Shown: positions 1-9,647, numbered from the stretch's first letter. The stretch: DNA of 29,124 nt from JBNJEL01 sp051745835 (GCA_051745835.1 JBNJEL010000010.1:1-29124), one strand, 5' to 3'. The notes: a model not told the origin generated them from the letters alone. Made by a program: numbers and translations.

Positions 1-1
1 T

Positions 2-874
2 TCCGGAGGACATGGACCTTGTCGAGCTGGACATTATGGACAGCTGCACGAAGAAATCTTAACTGATTTAGGTTATGAGTTTGAGATGATAGTCTTTGAG
101 GCTTTATCTGATGGTTTAAAAGACTTCTTTAGCAAGGTACAGCGAGTTATTGGTTCTCAGTTATCGTGGTGGGAGTTAATTAAGTTAGCCAGACGAGAGT
201 GGCAGCGGCTGCGAATTTTAGATCAATTAGAGCAGTTAAGTCATCAAGTGCGACCGCGTGAATTAGAGCAAGGAGCTACTACTCAAGCCTTTGATAAAAT
301 AGAAAATTTAGTTGCAGAGGCTGAAACGATAAACGAAGTCGAAGTAGCTTATCGCCAAGGAAAAGAGATTCTGACTAATATTCCTCAAGACGAGGAATAT
401 CAACCGCTAAGAATTGGTTTAATTGGTGAAATTTATGTAGTTTTAGAGCCGTTTGCTAATTTAGAGATAGAACGAATATTAGGTGAGATGGGAGTAGAGG
501 TAGATCGCTCTATTTACTTAACTGAGTGGACGAAAGACCACACTTTCTTTCTGCCTAATCACGAGAGTGTCCAACAAGCAGCTAAGCCTTACTTAGATCA
601 GTTAGTAGGTGGTCATGGACAAGACTCTGTTGGTAATACAGTACTTTATGCTAAGGAAGGTTTTGATGGAGTGATTCAATTAGCTCCTTTCACCTGTATT
701 CCAGAGATTGTAGCTAAAAGTATCTTGCCGCAGGTTAGTAAGGATTATAATATTCCTTTCTTAACTCTATTTTTAGATGAAAAAACTGGAGAAGCTGGGA
801 CAGCTACACGTCTAGAGGCTTTTGTGGATCTACTAACAAGAAAACGCGAAAGAAGTGGAGGGCGGAGATCATGA
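2..874 (+). CDS. DUF2229-like Fe-S protein of the 2-hydroxyacyl-CoA dehydratase/activase system (5'-truncated)
   Basis: The reading frame is open from the window edge. The first visible residues contain GGHGPCRAGHYG, the same motif found at residues 75-84 of the paralogue at 1891-2958, so the ATG at 86 is internal and the true start lies upstream of the window. About 290 residues are visible. Other shared blocks are IGEIYVVLEP, EVDRSIYLTEW, the VGGHGQDSVG loop and LAPFTCIPEI. The Cys of GPCR and the Cys of TCIPE match Cys79 and Cys303 of the paralogue; a third Cys (ACLPFK in the paralogue) would lie upstream. By family knowledge such cysteines can hold an Fe-S cluster, as in the HgdB/BcrBC-type dehydratase fold. 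The gene overlaps the next by 4 bases (ATGA), so the two are translationally coupled. The substrate is unknown. Family assignment is fairly sure; function is not. Confidence 0.82.
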   Translation, partial: SGGHGPCRAGHYGQLHEEILTDLGYEFEMIVFEALSDGLKDFFSKVQRVIGSQLSWWELIKLARREWQRLRILDQLEQLSHQVRPRELEQGATTQAFDKIENLVAEAETINEVEVAYRQGKEILTNIPQDEEYQPLRIGLIGEIYVVLEPFANLEIERILGEMGVEVDRSIYLTEWTKDHTFFLPNHESVQQAAKPYLDQLVGGHGQDSVGNTVLYAKEGFDGVIQLAPFTCIPEIVAKSILPQVSKDYNIPFLTLFLDEKTGEAGTATRLEAFVDLLTRKRERSGGRRS

Positions 875-1827
875 AAGGCTATTTAGGAATCGATGTGGGG
901 TCAGTTAGTATTAATTTAGTAGTTTTAGATGATAGCGGTGAGGTTATTAAGAAGATCTACCTAAGAACTAAAGGGCAGCCGATTGATGTTGTACAGCAAG
1001 GTTTAAAAGAGTTAGGTGAGGATCTACCAGAGGAGTTAGAGATTGCTGGAGTAGGAACCACCGGTAGTGGTCGTAACTTAATTGGAGTAGTCGTAGGAGC
1101 AGATACGATTAAAAACGAGATTACAGCTCATGCTGTAGCTGCTTCAAATATTGTACCTGAGGTTAAGACAGTATTAGAGATTGGTGGTCAGGATTCTAAG
1201 ATTACTATCTTAAGGGATGGAGTAGTTGTTGACTTTGCAATGAATACTGTCTGTGCTGCAGGAACTGGTTCCTTTTTAGATCAGCAGGCAGCAAGGTTAG
1301 AGATTCCAATTGAGGAGTTTGGACAGTTAGCATTAGAATCAGAGAATAAGGTGCGGATTGCTGGGCGTTGTTCTGTCTTTGCTGAATCAGATATGATTCA
1401 TAAACAGCAGTTAGGACATAATCTAGAAGATATTATTGCTGGACTCTGTGAAGCATTAGTACGTAACTACTTAAATAATGTCGGGCAGGGTAAAGAGATC
1501 TTAGCTCCGGTTGTCTTTCAGGGGGGAGTAGCAGCTAATGAGGGAATTAAAGAAGCGTTTGAAGAAGCCTTAGATACTGAAGTGATTGTACCGCACCATC
1601 ATGATGTAATGGGAGCAATTGGAGCTGGGTTATTAGCTAAGGAAGAAGTAGATAATGGTCGACAGCCAACTAACTTTAAAGGTTGGCAGGTGACAGATGT
1701 AGAGTATACTCCAACAAGTTTCGAGTGTGATGGGTGTGCTAATCTCTGTGAAGTAATAGAGATTAGAATGGACGGCGAATTAATCTCGCGTTGGGGCTAT
1801 AAGTGTAATAAGTGGGATCTAACTTAA
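871..1827 (+). CDS. Acyl-CoA dehydratase activase, BadF/BadG/BcrA/HgdC ATPase family
   Basis: A 318-residue ASKHA-fold ATPase. The N-terminal phosphate-binding loop is GIDVGSVSINLVV (residues 6-18); GVGTTGSGR (60-68), EIGGQDSKI (103-111) and FQGGVAANEG (216-225) complete the nucleotide site. Cys128 in VCAAGTGSF and Cys167 in GRCSVFAESD align with Cys127 and Cys166 of HgdC, which bind one [4Fe-4S] cluster between two monomers. In characterised systems this activase drives ATP-dependent electron transfer into a 2-hydroxyacyl-CoA dehydratase or benzoyl-CoA reductase. A C-terminal extension carries Cys286, 289, 293 and 312, beyond the HgdC core and possibly binding a second metal centre. The ATG overlaps the stop of the preceding gene and is preceded by GGAGGGCGGAG. 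No recognisable dehydratase A/B subunits are in view, so the partner is probably the flanking DUF2229-like pair (inference). Confidence 0.93.
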   Translation: MKGYLGIDVGSVSINLVVLDDSGEVIKKIYLRTKGQPIDVVQQGLKELGEDLPEELEIAGVGTTGSGRNLIGVVVGADTIKNEITAHAVAASNIVPEVKTVLEIGGQDSKITILRDGVVVDFAMNTVCAAGTGSFLDQQAARLEIPIEEFGQLALESENKVRIAGRCSVFAESDMIHKQQLGHNLEDIIAGLCEALVRNYLNNVGQGKEILAPVVFQGGVAANEGIKEAFEEALDTEVIVPHHHDVMGAIGAGLLAKEEVDNGRQPTNFKGWQVTDVEYTPTSFECDGCANLCEVIEIRMDGELISRWGYKCNKWDLT

Positions 1828-1890
1828 ATGTACATAATCTCTTAACCACTGGCTAATACTAAAGGTAAAATTGGTTAGGAGAGGGAGAAG

Positions 1891-2958
1891 ATGAAAGTTA
1901 CTTTTCCGCGACTGGGCAGTTCGGTAATTCCGCTTGAGGAGTTGTTAACTAAAGTGGGGATTGATCCCTTAGTTCCTCCGCAGTTAACTGATCGTACACT
2001 CAAGTTAGGAGTAAGGTATGCTCCTGAGTCAGCTTGCCTACCCTTTAAATTAATCTTAGGTAACTTAATTGAAGGCGTTGAAGCTGGAGCTAAAGGAGTA
2101 ATGATTGTTGGTGGCAAAGGTCCTTGTCGTTTTGGTCACTTTGGTGAGTTAATAGCAGAGATTCTAACAGAATTAGGTTATCAGTGTGAGGTCTATATCT
2201 TAGAGCCACCAGTTAAATCGATAGTGCAGATTATTACTAAGTTAGCTACTAATTTTAGCTGGTTTAAGACACTGCGTGCTGTTAAATTAGCTTGGCAGAA
2301 ATTGAATCTCTTAGAAGAAATAAAAGATTATCGTTTGGCTCAAGGGGCTTATTTAACTAGACAACAGATTCATAATTTAGAAAATAAGTATCAGCACTTA
2401 ATTGGTGAAGCTAAGCAATCTACTCAGTTGTCTTCAATTAAAACCAGATTTAAAGATGAATTAGCTGGATTGACAGCAACTAAGGAGCCACCGCTAGTAA
2501 GAGTAGGCTTAGTTGGTGATATCTATACCCTCTTAGAGAGTACAGCTAATTTGGATGTAGCGAGTAGACTTAATCAGTTAGGGGCAGCAGTAGATCGTTC
2601 GGTATTATTAAGTAAGTGGATTAAGCATAACTTAATCTATGGTGGATTAGGATTTAATAGTAATCGTCGGGTTAAACAAGCGGCTCAGGATTACTTACAA
2701 GAAAGCGTTGGTGGATTAGGGTTAGAGACAGTAGGTGAGTCGGTACTCTATAGTCAAAAGAATTATGATGGAGTGGTTCAGTTAGCACCATTAGGTTGTA
2801 TGCCTGAAATTATAGCTCAAAGTGCATTAACAAAGTTGGAGCAGAATGTAGGATTGCCGACTTTGACTATGGTATTTGATGAACATGCTAGCGCAACAGG
2901 AGTACAGACTCGGTTAGAAGCTTTTGTTGATTTATTGGTTAGAAGAAAATTTAATTGA
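1891..2958 (+). CDS. DUF2229-like Fe-S protein, paralogue of the gene at 2-874
   Basis: A 355-residue protein. ACLPFK (Cys49), GGKGPCRFGHFG (Cys79) and APLGCMPEI (Cys303) supply three cysteines in the arrangement expected of a dehydratase-like Fe-S subunit. The C-terminal half aligns closely with the truncated gene at the window start: VGLVGDIYTLLE, AAVDRSVLLSKW, VGGLGLETVG and TRLEAFVDLLVRR all have direct counterparts. The central stretch (about 110-200) is more variable and helical. It starts at an ATG preceded by AGGAGAGGG, 63 bases after the activase gene, in the same direction, so it probably belongs to one transcript. The family is annotated only as CoA protein activase or DUF2229; the reaction and substrate are not known. 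A terminator-like hairpin follows. Confidence 0.85.
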   Translation: MKVTFPRLGSSVIPLEELLTKVGIDPLVPPQLTDRTLKLGVRYAPESACLPFKLILGNLIEGVEAGAKGVMIVGGKGPCRFGHFGELIAEILTELGYQCEVYILEPPVKSIVQIITKLATNFSWFKTLRAVKLAWQKLNLLEEIKDYRLAQGAYLTRQQIHNLENKYQHLIGEAKQSTQLSSIKTRFKDELAGLTATKEPPLVRVGLVGDIYTLLESTANLDVASRLNQLGAAVDRSVLLSKWIKHNLIYGGLGFNSNRRVKQAAQDYLQESVGGLGLETVGESVLYSQKNYDGVVQLAPLGCMPEIIAQSALTKLEQNVGLPTLTMVFDEHASATGVQTRLEAFVDLLVRRKFN

Positions 2959-2970
2959 AGTTGTGCTTTT

Positions 2971-3009
2971 AATTAAAGCATTCCTCGATTAGATGGGAAT
3001 GTTTTAATT
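2971..3009 (+). terminator. Terminator-like hairpin after the activase module
   Basis: A 14-bp stem (2971-2984 with 2996-3009, one G-U pair) closes an 11-base loop. The right arm contains TTTTAATT, but there is no clean U-tract beyond it, so termination may be partial. It separates the activase module from the UPF0756 gene. Confidence 0.55.
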
Positions 3010-3035
3010 ATGTTTATAAATTGGGAGTGAGTGTA

Positions 3036-3491
3036 ATGTCACAAACTAATTTAGTCTTATTAGCTATCTTAGTTTTAGGTGTTTTATCGCGGGATATTTC
3101 TTTAATTATTTCAGCAGTTATATTGTTTAGCCTACGAATTTTCAATTTAAAAGAGTTATTGCCATTTATTGATCAATATAGTGTCAAGATTGGGATTATA
3201 TTAATTATGTTAGGCGTATTAACTCCTGTTGCTACTGGAGAATTAGATTTGCTGCAAATAGTGGATACCTTTAAGACTCCAATGGGAATTGTGGGGATTA
3301 TTATGGGAATTTTAGTAACTCAGTTTACTCGTGATGGTTTGAATTTAATGAGTTCTAGTCCGGAAGTAATTCCTAATTTGTTAGTTGGATTAATCTTAGG
3401 GATTGCTTTTTTTGGTGGGGTTCCTACTGGCCCATTAATTGCTAGCGGAATTACAGCTTTTATACTTAAAATTATTCAATTTGTTAAGTAA
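3036..3491 (+). CDS. UPF0756 (DUF441) membrane protein
   Basis: A 151-residue, highly hydrophobic protein with four to five membrane segments: about 4-20, 22-35, 46-62, 75-95 and 115-140. It carries the family hallmarks GVLSRD near the N-terminus, FKTPMGI in the middle and GVPTGPLIASGI near the C-terminus, and its length is typical of DUF441/YeaL proteins. The ATG at 3036 is chosen over an upstream TTG at 3021 because GGGAGTGA lies 9 bases before it, and the residues added by the earlier start are not conserved in the family as I know it. It sits alone between a hairpin and a promoter. The family is conserved in Firmicutes and Proteobacteria but has no established function. Confidence 0.88.
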   Translation: MSQTNLVLLAILVLGVLSRDISLIISAVILFSLRIFNLKELLPFIDQYSVKIGIILIMLGVLTPVATGELDLLQIVDTFKTPMGIVGIIMGILVTQFTRDGLNLMSSSPEVIPNLLVGLILGIAFFGGVPTGPLIASGITAFILKIIQFVK

Positions 3492-3513
3492 GGTAGTTGA
3501 TTTGAAAAATTGC

Positions 3514-3542
3514 TTGCAAAAAAATAATTGAGCAGATATAAT
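3514..3542 (+). promoter_or_regulatory. Sigma-A type promoter for the ywiB-argS pair
   Basis: TTGCAA at 3514-3519, a 17-base spacer and a perfect TATAAT at 3537-3542. Transcription from here would start near 3549. That excludes upstream TTG starts of the next gene and leaves a leader of about 30 bases holding GGAGG. Confidence 0.8.
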
Positions 3543-3578
3543 GTAATAATGTTAGAAGTTAGGCTGGAGGTAGATAGT

Positions 3579-4004
3579 ATGGAAGAGGTAGTAGTTAATG
3601 TAGAGAGTCTACAGATTGACCAAGATGGCAGTCAAGAAGAGATCTCTTTTACTACTGATGGCGAACTTTATAATAAAGAGCTCGGTTATTATCTGCGTTA
3701 TGATGATGACATTATTAGCGATAAGCAGGTAACTACGACACTTAAGATTAAAGAGCAGATGGTTACTTTAATTCGCGATGGAGCAGTGCGGATGAAACAG
3801 GAGTTTAAGTTAGAAGAGAGAACTTCATTTGGCTATCAGACTCCTTATGGTAAGCTGCAATTTGACTTAGAAGTACAGGAGATGGAGATTGAAGCAGGAA
3901 GGAAACAGGGGAGAATTGAATTGAAGTATCAATTAGAGAATGAGGATCGGTTAGTTAATCAGAATCACTTAATTATTACGTATAAGGAGGATCTTAATGT
4001 CTAA
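3579..4004 (+). CDS. DUF1934 (YwiB-like) beta-barrel protein
   Basis: A 141-residue protein starting MEEVVVNVESLQ. It shows the family pattern of short beta strands: FTTDGELYNKELGYYLRY (about 26-43), TTTLKIKEQMVTLIRDG (about 55-71), FGYQTPYGKLQFDL (about 86-99) and a final IELKYQLENE strand region. The TPYG motif and the R-DG turn are characteristic. In Bacillus ywiB also lies immediately before argS, and here the two genes overlap by 8 bases. The ATG at 3579 is preferred over a frame-opening TTG at 3528 because GGAGG lies 8 bases before it and the TATAAT box (3537-3542) falls inside the longer version. The fold is lipocalin/calycin-like by family; the function is unknown. Confidence 0.88.
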   Translation: MEEVVVNVESLQIDQDGSQEEISFTTDGELYNKELGYYLRYDDDIISDKQVTTTLKIKEQMVTLIRDGAVRMKQEFKLEERTSFGYQTPYGKLQFDLEVQEMEIEAGRKQGRIELKYQLENEDRLVNQNHLIITYKEDLNV

Positions 4005-5679
4005 CTTAGTGACGGAGATTAAACAGCAATTGATTACAGAGATTAAGAAGGCGGTTACAACAGCTCAAGCTGAGGGAGAATTAGAGTTAGATGAGCTGCC
4101 TGAAGTTATGCTAGAGGTGCCGCGTGAAGAAGGGCATGGTGATTATGCTACTAATCTGGCAATGATTTTAGCGGGACGGGCAGGTATGTCGCCGCGTAAG
4201 ATAGCTGAAATTATCGTTGCTAACTTAGCTGAGATAGATGTAGTAGCTAAGATAGAGATTGCGGGGCCAGGATTTATTAATTTTGAATTAAAAAATGATT
4301 GGTTATACCAAGCAGTAGAGACAATTTTAGCTGAAGAGGAAGAGTATGGTCAAAGTGACTTTGGCGCTGGTAAGAAAGTTCAAGTAGAGTATGTAAGTGC
4401 TAATCCGACGGGTCCGCTTCATGTCGGGCATGGACGCGGTTCAGTAGTTGGTGATGTATTAGCTAATATTATGTCAGAAGTAGGCTTTGATGTAACTAGA
4501 GAGTACTATATTAATGATGCTGGTAATCAGATGGAGCTTCTCGGTCAGTCGGTTGCTTTGCGTTATCAGGAATTATTAGGTACAGAAGTAGAGTTTCCTG
4601 ATGATGCTTATCAAGGTAATTATATTAAAGAGTTAGCAGCTGAATTAGTAGATAAGTATGGTAGTGAGTACGAAGAAGCAGTAGCAGCGCGTGATTTCTC
4701 CTTCTTTACTGATTATGCTTATCAGAAGTTACTGTCTAAAATAGAAGAAGATTTACAGGCATTTGGGATTGAGTTTGATAGCTGGTTTAGTGAGCAGCAG
4801 TTACACGAAGAAGATAAGGTTAGTGCAGTTGTTGAAGAACTAAAGGACGCAGGTTATCTTTATGAAGATCAGGGAGCCCTTTGGTTAAAGTCTAGCGAGT
4901 TTGGTGATGATAAAGATCGTGTAGTAATTAAGGATGATGGAACACCTACTTATTTAGCAGCTGATATAGCCTACCATAATAATAAATTTCAGCGTGAATT
5001 TGATGAGGTAATTAATGTTTGGGGAGCTGATCATCACGGCTACATTGAGCGGATGAAAGCAGCTATCGAAGCATTAGGCTATAACAGAGAAGCTTTACGG
5101 GTTATCATTGTCCAGATGGTTACACTATTACGCGAAGGTAAGCAGGTGTCAATGTCTAAGCGAGCCGGCAACTTTGTGACGTTACGTGATATAGTAGAAG
5201 AAGTAGGTAAGGATGCAGCGCGTTATTTTTATGTGATGCGCAGTACCGACAGTCATCTTGACTTTGATTTAGAGTTAGCTAAAGAAGAGTCTGCTGATAA
5301 TCCGGTCTATTATATTCAGTATGCTCATGCTAGAATCTGTAGTATCTTAGATCAGCTAGAAGATAATAATGTTGCGATTAAGGATAGTTCAGAGGTTGAT
5401 CTAAAGCTATTAGCAGAAGATGTAGAGTTGGATTTAATGTGTAAGTTAGCTGCTTATCCTAATGAGTTAGAGATGAGTGCTGAAAGTAGAGAACCACATC
5501 ATATGGCACGTTATGCTTATGAATTAGCAGCTTTATTCCATAGCTTCTATAATAAATGTCATGTTTTAATTGAGGATCAAGAGTTAATGCAGGCGCGAGT
5601 ACAGTTGGTATTAGCAGCTAAAGAGGTATTATGTAATCTATTATCCCTCTTAGGAGTTTCTGCGCCGGAGAGTATGTAG
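3997..5679 (+). CDS. argS: Arginyl-tRNA synthetase
   Basis: A 560-residue class I aminoacyl-tRNA synthetase that charges tRNA-Arg. The N-terminal Add-1 domain occupies about 1-120. The HIGH signature is HVGH at 142-145 inside SANPTGPLHVGHGRG. The KMSK-equivalent loop, which is degenerate in ArgRS, is MSKR at 386-389 (VSMSKRAGNFVTL). The C-terminal DALR anticodon-binding domain follows from about 440, including YAYELAALFHSFYN. Length and domain order are standard. AAGGAGG sits 6 bases before the ATG, and the start overlaps the end of the YwiB-like gene. Both are probably transcribed from the promoter at 3514. Confidence 0.97.
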   Translation: MSNLVTEIKQQLITEIKKAVTTAQAEGELELDELPEVMLEVPREEGHGDYATNLAMILAGRAGMSPRKIAEIIVANLAEIDVVAKIEIAGPGFINFELKNDWLYQAVETILAEEEEYGQSDFGAGKKVQVEYVSANPTGPLHVGHGRGSVVGDVLANIMSEVGFDVTREYYINDAGNQMELLGQSVALRYQELLGTEVEFPDDAYQGNYIKELAAELVDKYGSEYEEAVAARDFSFFTDYAYQKLLSKIEEDLQAFGIEFDSWFSEQQLHEEDKVSAVVEELKDAGYLYEDQGALWLKSSEFGDDKDRVVIKDDGTPTYLAADIAYHNNKFQREFDEVINVWGADHHGYIERMKAAIEALGYNREALRVIIVQMVTLLREGKQVSMSKRAGNFVTLRDIVEEVGKDAARYFYVMRSTDSHLDFDLELAKEESADNPVYYIQYAHARICSILDQLEDNNVAIKDSSEVDLKLLAEDVELDLMCKLAAYPNELEMSAESREPHHMARYAYELAALFHSFYNKCHVLIEDQELMQARVQLVLAAKEVLCNLLSLLGVSAPESM

Positions 5680-5723
5680 ATCTAAAGATAAACTTTGCCA
5701 AATAATAAATTTAGTATTTATAA

Positions 5724-7331
<1,608 letters not shown>

Positions 7332-7362
7332 TTTTGATAGTAATTAAGCAAAAATAAATTAA

Positions 7363-7443
7363 AGTAAACTAGCCCCTTCATGTATATTCTGGTTATATAT
7401 GGAAAAGATATAAGTATAATCAGCTAAGATGGAGGGGGTTTAT
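7363..7443 (+). promoter_or_regulatory. Leader with -10 box and a hairpin that can mask the ribosome binding site
   Basis: TATAAT at 7415-7420 is a good -10 box with only a poor -35 upstream (TTATAT at 7393-7398, 16-base spacer). CCCCTTCAT at 7373-7381 can pair with ATGGAGGGG at 7429-7437 (one wobble), extended after a 3-base bulge by 7363-7369 with 7438-7444. The right arm is the ribosome binding site of the following gene. Confidence 0.4.
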
Positions 7444-7444
7444 T

Positions 7445-7996
7445 ATGCGATTAATGATTAATTTCAGTCTTATATTATTGATAATACTCTTATTGTCTCC
7501 GCTAGCCGTAGCTAATAGTGAGCAAGTAAGGCGTGGTAAGATAGTAGCGGTTAATAGTAGACGCGGTATCTTTTTATTAGCTACCAACGAAGGAATAAAA
7601 GAGTATCAGATTAACTTACGTACTAAATTAATTCGAAATGGACGACAAGTAGCTTTAACTGCCTTTTCTCCGATTACTAAGCAGGATTTTCAGCCGGCAG
7701 TGGTTAAATTAAATAATAGAGATCAACTGGAAGAAGTTAGAGTAAACTACCATGCAATTCCAATAGAGATTAAAGAAGTATCTACTCACAAAATAAAAAT
7801 AGAATCACTAAATGACCAACAGCAGTTTGAGGTTGATTTTACAGAGAATAATAGACCACAAGTGTTAAGAAATGGTGAGCAGATTGAGTATTCAAATTTA
7901 GAATCGGGAGAACAGGGATTAGTAATTTTAGGTTTTAAAGATAGAGTTAGAAAGATTAAGATTGTTCATTATCAGTATCAAGGAGAGGTAGAGTAG
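7445..7996 (+). CDS. Secreted protein with two tandem beta-rich repeats, unknown function
   Basis: A 183-residue protein that I do not recognise. Residues 1-23 form a signal peptide: a short basic start, a run of Leu/Ile, then PLAVA with predicted cleavage after Ala23. The mature part consists of two similar repeats, about 31-102 and 107-176. LIRNGRQV (62-69) matches VLRNGEQI (140-147), and the ends AVVKLNNRDQLEEVRVNY (85-102) and LVILGFKDRVRKIKIVHY (159-176) align without gaps. The repeats look like small beta barrels or sandwiches. There are no cysteines and no lipobox, so it is probably exported and soluble. The start ATG is preceded by GGAGGGGG. It stands between pyrG and a Cys-rich protein gene and resembles neither. 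Confidence 0.75.
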   Translation: MRLMINFSLILLIILLLSPLAVANSEQVRRGKIVAVNSRRGIFLLATNEGIKEYQINLRTKLIRNGRQVALTAFSPITKQDFQPAVVKLNNRDQLEEVRVNYHAIPIEIKEVSTHKIKIESLNDQQQFEVDFTENNRPQVLRNGEQIEYSNLESGEQGLVILGFKDRVRKIKIVHYQYQGEVE

Positions 7997-8070
7997 ATAA
8001 GATTTCTAAGTTAATGAAAGGGATTTTTTAATTAGTAGAGAATAATATTAGGTGAAGGAGGTTAGCGGAG

Positions 8071-8706
8071 ATGTTATTTGATTATCGTACAACTTTGAGT
8101 TTGAGCTGTCCTATCTGTGGTGAGTTAGGATTACATACTATAACTATCTTTGATTTTGATGATGATCAGACAATAGCTCTAGACTGTTCATGCGGTTTTA
8201 ATAAAATGACAATTCAGACTAATAATTATAAACAATATTGGCTGCGATTTCCTTGTGTTATCTGTGAGGTTGAGCATCTAATTTCATATAAAAATAGTGA
8301 ATTATGGAGTAATCAATTAAAGGAGATTATCTGTGTAGAGAATGATTTACAGTTAGGTTACTTAGGAGCAAAAGAGGAAGTTGAAGCATTAGCTAAAGAA
8401 GAAGAATCTTTAAGTTCGATCTTTAGTGAAGTAGGAGTGGAGAATTACTTTAGTCAGCCTGAGATTATGTTATCTGCTCTTAATTTATTATATGATATTG
8501 CAGAGGGCGGAGGATTATTTTGTCAATGTGGCAATCAAGATATAGATATAGATATGTTTCCTGGGAAGATAGAGCTATCTTGTCAGAAGTGTGATAGTCT
8601 AATTACTATTAATGCGGAAGCAGAAGAGGACTTAAACTTTCTAAAGAATATTAAAAAGATTGAAATGCTCGAAGGAGTAGTTAGTGCCTTAGAGAAAAAG
8701 AATTAA
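8071..8706 (+). CDS. Cys-rich protein with two probable zinc ribbons, unknown function
   Basis: A 211-residue protein that I cannot assign to a named family. Cys13/Cys16 (CPIC) with Cys39/Cys41 (CSC), and Cys151/Cys153 (CQC) with Cys171/Cys174 (CQKC), each form a four-cysteine set like a zinc ribbon. A further pair, Cys62/Cys65 (CVIC), with a lone Cys88, sits between them. The middle (about 98-145) is acidic and helical, and the last 25 residues form a helix. No signal peptide or membrane segment is seen. AAGGAGG lies 8 bases before the ATG. The gene ends 23 bases before the aldolase gene and is probably co-transcribed with it; this may be coincidental and gives no functional clue on its own. 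Confidence 0.7.
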   Translation: MLFDYRTTLSLSCPICGELGLHTITIFDFDDDQTIALDCSCGFNKMTIQTNNYKQYWLRFPCVICEVEHLISYKNSELWSNQLKEIICVENDLQLGYLGAKEEVEALAKEEESLSSIFSEVGVENYFSQPEIMLSALNLLYDIAEGGGLFCQCGNQDIDIDMFPGKIELSCQKCDSLITINAEAEEDLNFLKNIKKIEMLEGVVSALEKKN

Positions 8707-8729
8707 AATATATAAGGAGGTAGATTAAG

Positions 8730-9581
8730 ATGTCATTAGTTCCAATGAGCCAGATCTTAGAGAAAGCAGATGCGGAGGATTATGCAGTAGGAGGCTTTAA
8801 TATTAATAACTTAGAAGCGCTGCAAGCTATTATTGAGGCAGCAGAAGAGGAGAACTCTCCAGTAATTATTCAAACTAGTGAAGGAGCAATTCGTTATATT
8901 GATATGGAGTATGCTTCGTCAATGGTTCAAGCAGCAGCCGAGAAAGCTTCAGTTCCGGTAGCATTGCACTTAGATCATGGTAGTAGTTTCGAAAAGACAG
9001 TTGAGTGTATTAGAAATGGCTATTCTTCAGTTATGATTGATGCCTCTAAATCTCCATTTGAAGAGAATGTAGCTACAACTAATAAGGTGATAGAAGCAGC
9101 TTCGGCAGTAGGTGTTAGTGTTGAAGCAGAGTTAGGTAAGTTAGGCGGTGCTGAAGATGATCATAAAGTTGAAGATAAAGATGCAACGCTAACTGATCCT
9201 GATGAAGCAGTAGAGTTTGTAGAGCAGACAGGAGTAGATGCTTTAGCAGTAGCTATTGGTACAGCTCATGGTGTTTATAGTGGTGAGCCTGATTTGGATT
9301 TTGAGCGGTTAGATAAGATTAATCAGAAGTTAGATATTCCAATTGTCTTACACGGAGCTTCTGGTGTACCAGATGAAGATATTGCTCAAGCTATCGATTT
9401 AGGAATTAATAAGATTAATGTTAATACTGCTTTCCAACAGGCGTTTACAGCTAAACTGCGTGAGGTATTAGAAGATCCTGATGTTTACGATCCGCGTAAG
9501 TATTGTGGCCCAGCTCGTGAAGCAATGAAGGAGAAAGTAATTGAGAAGATTAGATTATTTGGTAGTAATGGCAAGGCATAA
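8730..9581 (+). CDS. fba: Class II fructose-1,6-bisphosphate aldolase
   Basis: A 283-residue Zn-dependent aldolase that interconverts fructose-1,6-bisphosphate with DHAP and glyceraldehyde-3-phosphate in glycolysis and gluconeogenesis. Catalytic Asp82 and zinc ligand His83 lie in LHLDHGSS; the further zinc ligands are His180 (GTAHGVY) and His208 (LHGASG). AELGKLGG at 133-140 and the phosphate-binding INVNTAFQQAF at 229-239 are standard. The length is that of the Bacillus FbaA type. Related tagatose-bisphosphate aldolases (GatY/KbaY) share these motifs, but the housekeeping context near rho and pyrG favours fructose bisphosphate. AAGGAGG precedes the ATG. A terminator follows. Confidence 0.94.
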   Translation: MSLVPMSQILEKADAEDYAVGGFNINNLEALQAIIEAAEEENSPVIIQTSEGAIRYIDMEYASSMVQAAAEKASVPVALHLDHGSSFEKTVECIRNGYSSVMIDASKSPFEENVATTNKVIEAASAVGVSVEAELGKLGGAEDDHKVEDKDATLTDPDEAVEFVEQTGVDALAVAIGTAHGVYSGEPDLDFERLDKINQKLDIPIVLHGASGVPDEDIAQAIDLGINKINVNTAFQQAFTAKLREVLEDPDVYDPRKYCGPAREAMKEKVIEKIRLFGSNGKA

Positions 9582-9605
9582 TTATAAAATGGATAATTAA
9601 GTTTA

Positions 9606-9640
9606 GGGAGCAGAATAATCTCTGCTCCTTATCTATTTAT
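9606..9640 (+). terminator. Intrinsic terminator after fba
   Basis: A perfect 8-bp stem GGAGCAGA (9607-9614) / TCTGCTCC (9621-9628) with a 6-base loop, followed by TTATCTATTTAT. It closes the fba transcript just before the promoter at 9648. Confidence 0.8.
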
Positions 9641-9647
9641 GCTAAAG

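Noticed and set aside
1841..1879. CTTAACCA/TGGTTAGG pairing before the second DUF2229-like gene
   Set aside because: It is an 8-bp stem with a 23-base loop and leaves GAGAGGG free for ribosome binding, so a regulatory role is not supported.
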